A DNA stretch of 64,000 nt from Lotus japonicus (lineage: Eukaryota > Streptophyta > Magnoliopsida > Fabales > Fabaceae). Location of the stretch: assembly GCF_012489685.1 (NCBI RefSeq), contig NC_080045.1, forward strand, positions 1,183,001 to 1,247,000. Direction: 5' to 3'. The notes under the pieces are model-generated. The model searched no databases. It was not told the DNA's origin and saw only the letters and a list, made by a program, of their open reading frames with translations. Of this stretch, positions 35,701 through 45,799 are shown in pieces. Each line of letters opens with the position of its first letter. Position 1 is the stretch's first letter. The position numbers and the translations under genes were made by a program.

Positions 35701-36900
35701 TGAAGATGGATTTCTCAAGGCTAACCAATGCTAATTTGGGTGGAAAATGAGTTTTCAAGAGAAAATCTCAAGTTGGAAGGGAATCTTGTTTTTCCTCGGC
35801 TTGCCTCGTTTCCCTAATGGTTTACCTACACCATGGAGCCTCTGTGAGCTCCCATGTTAAAATTTGAGAATTCTTGCCCCGATGATGGATTTCCCAAGGC
35901 TAACCTATGCTAATTTGGGTGGAAGATGAGTTTTCAAGGGAAAATCTCAAGTTGGAAGGGAATCTTGGTTTTCCATGGCTGACCTCGTTTCCCAAATAGT
36001 TTCCCTATCCCAAGGTGCCCCCGTGAGCTCCAATGTAAACATTAGAGAATTCTTGCCCCGATGATGGATTTCCCAAGGCTAACCTATGCGAATTTGGGTG
36101 GAAAATGAGTTTTCAAGGGAAAATATCAAGTTGAAAGGGGAACTTGGTTTGCCATGGCATGTCTTGTTGCCTAAATGGTTTCCTTATTCCAAGGTGCCCA
36201 CGTGAGCTCTCATGTCAAAATTTGAGAATTATTGACCCGATGATGGATTTCCCAAGGCTAACCTATGCGAATTTGGGTGGAAAATGAGTTTTCAAGGGAA
36301 AATATCAAGTGGGAAGGGAATCTTGGTTTTCCATGGCTTGCCTCATTTCCCAAATGGTTTCCTTATCCCAAGGTGCCCCTGAGAGCTCCCATGTAAAAAT
36401 TTGAGAATTCTTGCCCCGGTGATGGATTTCTTATGGCTAACCTGTGCGAATTTGGGTGGAAAATGAGTTTTAAAGGGAAAATATGAAGTTGGAAGGGGAA
36501 CTAGGTTTTCCATTGCATGCCTCGTTGCCTAAATGGTTTCCTTATGCCAAGGTGCCTCCGTGAGCTCCCATGTCAAAATTTGAGAATTATTCACCCGATG
36601 ATGGATTTCCCAAGGATAACCTATGCAAATTTGGGTGGAATATGAGCTTTTAAGGGAAAATCTCTATTTGGAAGGGAATCTTGGTTTTCCATGGCTTGCC
36701 TCGTTTCCCAAATGGTTTCCCTATGCCAAGGTGCCCCCGTGAGCTCCCATGTAAAAATTTGAGAATTCTTGCACCGATGATGGACTTCCCAAGGCTAAAC
36801 TATGTGAATTTGGGTGGAAAATGAGTTTTCAAGGGAAAATATCAAGTTGGAAGGGGAACTTGGTTTGCCATGGCATGCCTCGTTGCCTAAATGGTTTCCT
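29700..36900 (+). repeat. Higher-order repeat block, 10-mer of ~1,789 bp
   Basis: Rare variants recur every 10 monomers. CTCGGCTTGCCTCG is at about 30429, 32219, 34008, 35797 and 37586. GTTTTTTAGTGCATGTCTCG is at about 30064, 31854, 33643 and 35432. TTCACCTGATGATGG is at about 31581, 33370, 35158 and 36948. Corresponding monomers are nearly identical between copies, whereas adjacent monomers within a copy differ clearly. The first copy lacks about 16 bp (GGAAGGAAAACTTTG region) at 30063. The left boundary is approximate. Confidence 0.88.
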
Positions 36901-39900
36901 TATGCCAAGTTGCCCCCGTGACCACCCATGTCAAAATTTGAGAAATATTCACCTGATGATGGATTTCCCAAGGCTAACCTATGCAAATTTGGGTGGAAGA
37001 TGAGCTTTCAAGGGAAAATCTCAAGTTGGAAGGTAATCTTGGTTTTCCATGGCTTGCCTCGTTTCCCAAATGGTTTCTTTATCCTAAGGTGGCCCCATGA
37101 CCTTTCATGTAAAAATTTGAGAATTCTTGCCCCGATGATGGATTTCCCAAGGCTAACCTATGCGAATTTGGGTGGAAACTGAATTTTTAAGGGAAAATAT
37201 CAAGTTGGAAGGAAAACTTTGTTTTTTAGTGCATGTCTCGTTGCCTAAATGGTTTCCCTATGCCAAGGTGCCTCTGTGAACTCCCATGTAAAAATTTGAG
37301 AATTCTTGCTCCGATGATGGATTTCCCAAGGCTAAACTGTGCAAATTTGGGTGGAAGATGAGCTTTCAAGGGAAAATCTCAAGTTGGAAGGGAATCTTGG
37401 TTTTCCATGGCTTGCCTCGTTTCCCAAATGGTTTCCCTATCCCAAGGTGCCCCCGTGAGCTCTCATGTTAAAATTTGAGAATTCTAGCCCTGAAGATGGA
37501 TTTCCCAAGACTAACCAATGCTAATTTGGGTGGAAAATGAGTTTTCAAGAGAAAATCTCAAGTTGGAAGGGAATCTTGGTTTTCCTCGGCTTGCCTCGTT
37601 TCCCTAATGGTTTCCCTACGCCATGGAGCCTCTGTGAGCTCCCATGTTAAAATTTGAGAATTCTTGCCCCGATGATGGATTTCCCAAGTAACCTATGCTA
37701 ATTTGGGTGGAAGATGAGTTTTCAAGGGAAAATCTTAAGTTGGAAGGGAATCTTGGTTTTCCATGGCTGACCTCGTTTCCCAAATAGGTTCCCTATCCCA
37801 AGGTGCCCCCGTGAGCTCCAATGTAAAAATTAGAGAATTCTTGCCCCGATGATGGATTTCCCAAGGCTAACCTATGCGAATTTGGGTGGAAAATGAGTTT
37901 TCAAGGGAAAATATGTTGTTGAAAGGGGAACTTGGTTTGCCATGGTATGTCTCGTTGCCTAAATGGTTTCCTTTTTCCAAGGTGCCCTCGTGAGCTCTCA
38001 TGTCAAAATTTGAGAATTATTGACCCGATGATGGATTTCCCAAGGCTAACCTATGCGAATTTGGGAGGAAAATGAGTTTTCAAGGGAAAATATCAAGTTG
38101 GAAGGGAATCTTGGTTTTCCATGGCTTGCCTCATTTCCCAAATGGTTTCTTTATCCCAAGGTGCCCCTGTGAGCTCCCATGTAAAAAGTTGAGAAATTTT
38201 GCCCCGGTGATGGATTTCCCATGGCTAACCTATGCGAATTTGGGTGGAAAATGAGTTTTCAAGGGAAAATATGAAGTTGGAAGGGGAACTAGGTTTTCCA
38301 TTGCATGCCTCGTTGCCTAAATGGTTTCCTTATGCCAAGGTGCCTCCGTGAGCTCCCATGTCAAAATTTGAGAATTATTCACCCGATGATGGATTTCCCA
38401 AGGATAACCTATGCAAATTTGGGTGGAATATGAGGTTTTAAGGGAAAATCTCAATTTGGAAGGGAATCTTGGTTTTCCATGGCTTGCCTCGTTTCCCAAA
38501 TGGTTTCCCTATTCCAAGGTGCCCCCGTGAGATCCCATGTAAAAATTTGAGAATTCTTGCCCCGATGATGGATTTCCCAAGGCTAAACTATGTGAATTTG
38601 GGTGGAAAATGAGTTTTCAAGGGAAAATATCAAGTTGGAAGGGGAACTTGGTTTGCCATGGCATGCCTCGTTGCCTAAATGGTTTCCTTATTCCAAGGTG
38701 CCCTCGTGAGCTCTCATGTCAAAATTTGAGAAATATTCACCTGATGATGGATTTCCCAAGGCTAACCTATGCAAATTTGGGTGGAAGATGAGCTTTCAAG
38801 GGAAAATCTCAAGTTGTAAGGGAATCTTGGTTTTCCATGGCTAGCCTCGTCTCCCAAATGGTTTGTTTATCCTAAGGTGCCCCCGTGAGCTCTCATGTAA
38901 AAATTTGAGAATTCTAGCCCTGAAGATGGATTTCCCAAGGCTAACCAATGCTAATTTAGGTGGAAAATGAGTTTTCAAGAGAAAATCTCAAGTTGGAAGG
39001 GAATCTTGGTTTTCCACGGCTTGCCTCGTTTCCCTAATGGTTTCCCTACGCCATGGAGCCTCTGTGAGCTCCCATGTTAAAATTTGAGAATTCTTGCCCC
39101 GATGATGGATTTCCCAAGGCTAACCTATGCTAATTTGTGTGGAAGATGAGTTTTCAAGGGAAAATCTCAAGTTGGAAGGGAATCTTGGTTTTCCGTGGCT
39201 GACCTCGTTTCCCAAATAGTTTCCTCCCAAGTTGCCCCCGTGAGCTCCAATGTAAAAATTAGAGAATTCTTGCCCCGATGATGGATTTCCCAAGGCTATC
39301 CTATGCGAATTTGGGTGGAAACTGAATTTTTAAGGGAAAATATCAAGTTGGAAGGAAAACTTTGTTTTTTAGTGCATGTCTCGTTGCCCAAATGGTTTCC
39401 CTATGCCAAGGTGCCCCTGTGAACTCCCATGTAAAAATTTGAGAATTCTTGCTCCGATGATGGATTTCCCAAGGCTAACCTATGCAAATTTGGGTGGAAG
39501 ATGAGCTTTCAAGGGAAAATCTCAAGTTGGAAGGGAATCTTGGTTTTCCATGGCTTGCCTCGTTTCCCAAATGGTTTCCATATCCCAAGGTGCCCCCGTG
39601 AGCTCTCATGTTAAAATTTGAGAATTCTAGCCCTGAAGATGGATTTCCCAAGGCTAACCAATGCTAATTTGGGTGGAAAATGAGTTTTCAAGAGAAAATC
39701 TCAAGTTGGAAGGGAATCTTGGTTTTCCACAGCTTGCCTCGTTTCCCGAATGGTTTCCCTACGCCATGGAGTCTCTGTGAGCTCCTATGTTAAAATTTGA
39801 GAATTCTTGCTCCGATGATGGATTTCACAAGGCTAACCTATGCTAATTTGGGTGGAAGATGAGTTTTCAAGGGAAAATCTCCAGTAGGAAGGGAATCTTG

Positions 39901-42900
39901 GTTTTCCATGGCTGACCTCGTTTCCCAAATAGTTTCCCTATCCCAAGGTGCCCCCGTGAGCTCCAATGTAAAAATTAGAGAATTCTTGCCCCGATGATGG
40001 ATTTCCCAAGGCTAACCTATGCGAATTTGGGTGGAAAATGAGTTTTCAAGGGAAAATATCAAGTTGAAAGGGGAACTTGGTTTGCCATGGCATGTCTCGT
40101 TGCCTAAATGGTTTCCTTATTCCAAGGTGCCCTCGTGAGCTCTCATGTCAAAATTTGAGAATTATTGACCCGATGATGGATTTCCCAAGGCTAACCTATG
40201 CGAATTTGGGTGGAAAATGAGTTTTCAAGGGAAAATATCAAGTGGGAAGGGAATCTTGGTTTTCCATGGCTTGCCTCATTTCCCAAATGGTTTCCTTATC
40301 CCAAGGTGCCCCTGAGAGCTCCCATGTAAAAATTTGAGAATTCTTGCCCCGGTGATGGATTTCTTATGGCTAACCTGTGCGAATTTGGGTGGAAAATGAG
40401 TTTTAAAGGGAAAATATGAAGTTGGAAGGGGAACTAGGTTTTCCATTGCATGCCTCGTTGCCTAAATGGTTTCCTTATGCCAAGGTGCCTCCGTGAGCTC
40501 CCATGTCAAAATTTGAGAATTATTCACCCGATGATGGATTTCCCAAGGATAACCTATGCAAATTTGGGTGGAATATGAGCTTTTAAGGGAAAATCTCAAT
40601 TTGGAAGGGAATCTTGGTTTTCCATGGCTTGCCTCGTTTCCCAAATGGTTTCCCTATGCCAAGGTGCCCCCGTGAGCTCCCATGTAAAAATTTGAGAATT
40701 CTTGCACCGATGATGGACTTCCCAAGGCTAAACTATGTGAATTTGGGTGGAAAATGAGTTTTCAAGGGAAAATATCAAGTTGGAAGGGGAACTTGGTTTG
40801 CCATGGCATGCCTCGTTGCCTAAATGGTTTCCTTATGCCAAGTTGCCCCCGTGACCACCCATGTCAAAATTTGAGAAATATTCACCTGATGATGGATTTC
40901 CCAAGGCTAACCTATGCAAATTTGGGTGGAAGATGAGCTTTCAAGGGAAAATCTCAAGTTGGAAGGTAATCTTGGTTTTCCATGGCTTGCCTCGTTTCCC
41001 AAATGGTTTCTTTATCCTAAGGTGGCCCCATGACCTTTCATGTAAAAATTTGAGAATTCTTGCCCCGATGATGGATTTCCCAAGGCTAACCTATGCGAAT
41101 TTGGGTCGAAACTGAATTTTTAAGGGAAAATATCAAGTTGGAAGGAAAACTTTGTTTTTTAGTGCATGTCTCGTTGCCTAAATGGTTTCCCTATGCCAAG
41201 GTGCCTCTGTGAACTCCCATGTAAAAATTTGAGAATTCTTGCTCCGATGATGGATTTCCCAAGGCTAAACTGTGCAAATTTGGGTGGAAGATGAGCTTTC
41301 AAGGGAAAATCTCAAGTTGGAAGGGAATCTTGGTTTTCCATGGCTTGCCTCGTTTCCCAAATGGTTTCCCTATCCCAAGGTGCCCCCGTGAGCTCTCATG
41401 TTAAAATTTGAGAATTCTAGCCCTGAAGATGGATTTCCCAAGGCTAACCAATGCTAATTTGGGTGGAAAATGAGTTTTCAAGAGAAAATCTCAAGTTGGA
41501 AGGGAATCTTGGTTTTCCTCGGCTTGCCTCGTTTCCCTAATGGTTTCCCTACGCCATGGAGCCTCTGTGAGCTCCCATGTTAAAATTTGAGAATTCTTGC
41601 CCCGATGATGGATTTCCCAAGGCTAACCTATGCTAATTTGGGTGGAAGATGAGTTTTCAAGGGAAAATCTTAAGTTGGAAGGGAATCTTGGTTTTCCATG
41701 GCTGACCTCGTTTCCCAAATAGGTTCCCTATCCCAAGGTGCCCCCGTGAGCTCCAATGTAAAAATTAGAGAATTCTTGCCCCGATGATGGATTTCCCAAG
41801 GCTAACCTATGCGAATTTGGGTGGAAAATGAGTTTTCAAGGGAAAATATGTTGTTGAAAGGGGAACTTGGTTTGCCATGGTATGTCTCGTTGCCTAAATG
41901 GTTTCCTTTTTCCAAGGTGCCCTCGTGAGCTCTCATGTCAAAATTTGAGAATTATTGACCCGATGATGGATTTCCCAAGGCTAACCTATGCGAATTTGGG
42001 AGGAAAATGAGTTTTCAAGGGAAAATATAAAGTTGGAAGGGAATCTTGGTTTTCCATGGCTTGCCTCATTTCCCAAATGGTTTCTTTATCCTAAGGTGCC
42101 CCCGTGAGCTCTCATGTAAAAATTTGAGAATTCTAGCCCTGAAGATGGATTTCCCAAGGCTAACCAATGCTAATTTAGGTGGAAAATGAGTTTTCAAGAG
42201 AAAATCTCAAGTTGGAAGGGAATCTTGGTTTTCCACGGCTTGCCTCGTTTCCCTAATGGTTTCCCTACGCCATGGAGCCTCTGTGAGCTCCCATGTTAAA
42301 ATTTGAGAATTCTTGCCCCGATGATGGATTTCCCAAGGCTAACCTATGCTAATTTGTGTGGAAGATGAGTTTTCAAGGGAAAATCTCAAGTTGGAAGGGA
42401 ATCTTGGTTTTCCGTGGCTGACCTCGTTTCCCAAATAGTTTCCTCCCAAGTTGCCCCCGTGAGCTCCAATGTAAAAATTAGAGAATTCTTGCCCCGATGA
42501 TGGATTTCCCAAGGCTATCCTATGCGAATTTGGGTGGAAACTGAATTTTTAAGGGAAAATATCAAGTTGGAAGGAAAACTTTGTTTTTTAGTGCATGTCT
42601 CGTTGCCCAAATGGTTTCCCTATGCCAAGGTGCCCCTGTGAACTCCCATGTAAAAATTTGAGAATTCTTGCTCCGATGATGGATTTCCCAAGGCTAACCT
42701 ATGCAAATTTGGGTGGAAGATGAGCTTTCAAGGGAAAATCTCAAGTTGGAAGGGAATCTTGGTTTTCCATGGCTTGCCTCGTTTCCCAAATGGTTTCCAT
42801 ATCCCAAGGTGCCCCCGTGAGCTCTCATGTTAAAATTTGAGAATTCTAGCCCTGAAGATGGATTTCCCAAGGCTAACCAATGCTAATTTGGGTGGAAAAT

Positions 42901-43176
42901 GAGTTTTCAAGAGAAAATCTCAAGTTGGAAGGGAATCTTGGTTTTCCACAGCTTGCCTCGTTTCCCGAATGGTTTCCCTACGCCATGGAGTCTCTGTGAG
43001 CTCCTATGTTAAAATTTGAGAATTCTTGCTCCGATGATGGATTTCACAAGGCTAACCTATGCTAATTTGGGTGGAAGATGAGTTTTCAAGGGAAAATCTC
43101 CAGTAGGAAGGGAATCTTGGTTTTCCATGGCTGACCTCGTTTCCCAAATAGTTTCCCTATCCCAAGGTGCCCCCGT
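36900..43176 (+). repeat. Higher-order repeat block, 22-mer (~3,935 bp), left part
   Basis: The unit grows to 22 monomers (a 10-mer plus a 12-mer). The variant ATATGTTGTTGAAAGG is at 37911 and 41846, 3,935 bp apart. A second marker, TTTTCCACAGCTTGCC, at 39722 and 42941 is only 3,219 bp apart, because the second unit lost 716 bp (four monomers) at about 42,085. The last satellite bases before the Copia insertion are AAGGTGCCCCCGT. Confidence 0.85.
42060..42115 (+). other. Unequal-exchange (deletion) junction inside the 22-mer HOR
   Basis: Left of the junction the sequence follows the monomer at 38,130-38,155 (CTCATTTCCCAAATGG, TTTCTTTATCC). Right of it, it follows the monomer at 38,870-38,930 (CTAAGGTGCCCCCGTGAG, ATTCTAGCCCTGAAG). 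The skipped interval is 716 bp, exactly four monomers, so exchange was in register. Confidence 0.7.
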
Positions 43177-44396
43177 TGAAGGTATGAAAAACGGTAGAAA
43201 GGGCGGGTTTGAATAACGTTTTCAGTACAAAACTACCACCTTAAAGATTTTAACAAATCTTTTCGAGAACTAAGTGCAAAAGATAGAGATAGAAAAGCAC
43301 ACAAGGATTTTATCCTGGTTCACTTGATAAATCACTCAAGCTACTCCAGTCCACCCGTTAAGGTGATTTCTTCCTTCTTAGAATGAAGGCAATCCACTAA
43401 TCAGGTAAGAGTTACAACTGCACTTGAAACCTACAAGTGACTAACAATTACACTGACTTAGCTCACACTAAGATTCACTCTCTTAGTCTTCTCTAGGATC
43501 CGATCAACCTTGATCTCCTAAAGGAAGAATCAAACAACTGTTTGAGGTTGGTGTTTACAAGGGTTTGCTTCTGAATAAGCTGAGTGTAAACTAAAATAAA
43601 TTACAAGATGAAAGAAAGCTTAGAATGTGTCTTGCGCGTGTGTATTGCTTCTTATATAATTGTTTTTTTCTTCTAGCCGCTTCTTTCAATCTTCAGCCTC
43701 TATATATACTCCAAGGATTAGGGTTGAGCGTTGCATGGAAATGCTACCGTTGGAGGGCAGTTCTGGAAAATCCAGCTTCTGCTGTGGCTGAGAACGTTAG
43801 GTAGGTCGTCAGGAAGGTACACTTGCTTTTGTACTTGGATAGCGACTTGACCTTTTAACCTAGGAGACTTCTGATCAGAGGAATGCTTCGTATTGGAACT
43901 TGTGAAGCAGGTTGATCAGAGTCAGAGGGAAAGCACAGATCCTCTGACCATTGTATCTTCTGATTCTGAACTCAGAGGGAAGAACATGGCCTTCAGAGTT
44001 TCTTGCTTCTGGACTTCAGAGTTTCCACTATTCAGCTTCTGGATCTTCAGAGTCTTCTACACCATCGGAACATCTGAACCTTCAGTGTTTCTTGGTTGTC
44101 AGAACTTCTGGATCATCAGAGCTTCTAGCGACTGAGTCCTCATCAGAGTTTATATAGCTTCAGATCTTCTGAAGCTTTTCCACTGTTCATACTGAACATG
44201 GTGAATGCGAAAGCGTTGCTTGGGTTACCCTTTATACACAGTGCTTCTGATTTGTGTGAAATTGAGTCAGGGTCAGAGCCTGTAAATAGCACACTCAGAA
44301 AAACACGTTAGAGTACCACAATTGTTCATATCAAAAGGTTAACTTGTAATCATCAAAACATAGAGTTGTACTACTAGATCAAAACTTGATCTTACA
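43177..44396 (-). repeat. 3' LTR of Sirevirus-like element
   Basis: 1,220 bp; on the minus strand it begins TGTAAGATCAAG and ends CATACCTTCA. It differs from the 5' LTR at only one base that I could find (C at 43204 versus G at 54095, plus strand). Its centre is crowded with TCAGAG/CTCTGA and TTCTGA words. The two small plus-strand ORFs at 43893-44157 recur identically in the other LTR and are not genes. Confidence 0.96.
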
Positions 44397-44410
44397 ATCT
44401 CCCCCTTTTT
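44397..44410 (-). promoter_or_regulatory. Polypurine tract beside the 3' LTR
   Basis: Minus strand reads AAAAAGGGGGAGAT immediately before the LTR's TGTAAGATC, the expected primer for plus-strand DNA synthesis. Further look-alike tracts lie inside the element at 44561-44570, 44875-44890 and 44941-44950, a pattern described for Sireviruses. Confidence 0.85.
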
Positions 44411-45195
44411 GATGATGACAAAACTAAGATTTTTGATGAACAATTCTTAAACATTAAACTGAATTCACTCAGAGTTTAGAGATATAGAATAAGACTTATC
44501 CTGATGTGAATAGTTTATCTTGCTCATTCTGAATTCAAGTCACTGCTTGATTCTGAGCTTAGCTCCCCCTGAATCTAATACTTGATGAAAACGTTAGTAA
44601 AGTCTAGATTCTGAGCTAAATCATATAAGAGTTCAGAGTGAAAAGCTTATGACATAGATGAAAAACGAATAATCAGAGCGCATAAGTGATCAGAGTCATG
44701 GACAAGGTATCAGAGTCTTGGGTATCAGAGTCAACTTAGAATCACTTCAGAAGAAGTGAAATGTATTCCTTGTATTTGCCCAGTGACACATCTATGGTCA
44801 TGAAGGTGGAACTCTTAAAATCTCCAAAAAAAATAAGTCACACTAACACATCTTACACATCAAAAACTGGGTTTACTCCCCCTTTTTGTCATAAGCAAAA
44901 AGCTTGGGGTGTGAAAAACTTAGCTTGAAGTACAAGGTACTTCCCCCTTAGAGAAGGTCTAAGTTGAAAGAAAATGAAGACGATGTAAGAATCAGAGTGA
45001 GGCGATAATAAATAGAAGAGTTAATGCAAGGGATGAACGTTTACCACCGGTCAAGTGAGGAAATAGAAGGATCAGTTACCAAGTACTTAACCTCGAGAAA
45101 CTGTAAGAGCATTAACTTTCAGAGAGAAAGTGAAGCCTATAAGAACGTTGGAGAGAAAGGTAAGCTTCACACCTCGAATAATATTCAGAAAAAAA
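44411..45195. other. Noncoding 3' region of element, TCAGAG-rich, extra polypurine tracts
   Basis: Region between the 3' LTR and the antisense ORF. It contains many TCAGAG words and three extra GGGGGAG-type tracts (minus strand). At 45006-45015 is TAATAAATAG, a weak TATA-like sequence on the plus strand about 180 bp before the antisense ATG. No coding frame was recognised on either strand. Confidence 0.5.
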
Positions 45196-45588
45196 ATGGC
45201 ATCATACAGAATGGCATTAGAAGAGCTCAGAAGGAAGGCATTTGAGGAAGATATGTTCCTCAATATTAGGCATCCCGATGGTACAAAGACCATACAAGAG
45301 CTGACGAAGACACTGCTTGAAGAAGATCTTGGTCCAGAGATGGAGAAAGATCTGAAGGAGTTCCTCTGCTTCGTGGAAGAGATTCAGGAGCTTTGCCAGC
45401 GGGAGCTGAATCTGCTGGAAGAGAAGGAGACTGTGGAAAAGAGACTCAAGACGACAGAAGATAGTCTAGAAAAAGATGATCTGAGCATCAAACTTGGCAA
45501 CATAGAGTATGCATTGGATCGTCTGGAGAAGGAAAGAGTGGAGCAGCGCCAAGAATGCAGAAGAATGAGGAAGGATCCTCCATTCTAG
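45196..45588 (+). CDS. Antisense ORF in the Sirevirus-like element, coiled-coil-like protein (130 aa)
   Basis: Opposite in direction to gag, pol and env-like. The chosen ATG at 45196 (AAAAAAATGGC context) starts MASYRMALEELRRKAFEEDM; an in-frame ATG at 45130 would add 22 residues with basic, less protein-like content. The product is highly charged with heptad-like leucines: LTKTLLEEDLGPEMEKDLKE, LNLLEEKETVEKRL, EYALDRLEKERVEQ. It ends RRMRKDPPF. The opposite strand here carries no element gene, so it is not a shadow frame. AATAAA follows at 45645, 57 bp after the stop. No known domain was recognised. Antisense extra ORFs are documented in some plant gypsy (Tat) elements; I infer an analogous gene here. 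Function unknown. Confidence 0.6.
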   Translation: MASYRMALEELRRKAFEEDMFLNIRHPDGTKTIQELTKTLLEEDLGPEMEKDLKEFLCFVEEIQELCQRELNLLEEKETVEKRLKTTEDSLEKDDLSIKLGNIEYALDRLEKERVEQRQECRRMRKDPPF

Positions 45589-45799
45589 ATATAGGGAATA
45601 ATGTATGATGGAAAGAATTATGATGTAAACATAGAACAATGATGAATAAAACAGGTTTTGCAAACATATGTGCCACAAATATATAGATATATGCATATAG
45701 AATCACAAATGAACAAATTAAAGTAAGTAAATAAGCAGAGTTTAAATAAAACAGCGTTAAATAAAAAGGAAAAGGAAGAAAAAGAAGAGATCCTAAAAA

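Noticed and set aside
43893..44157. Two plus-strand ORFs repeated at 54784-55048
   Set aside because: They lie in the LTRs and are identical because the LTRs are; they do not overlap any element gene and show no domain.
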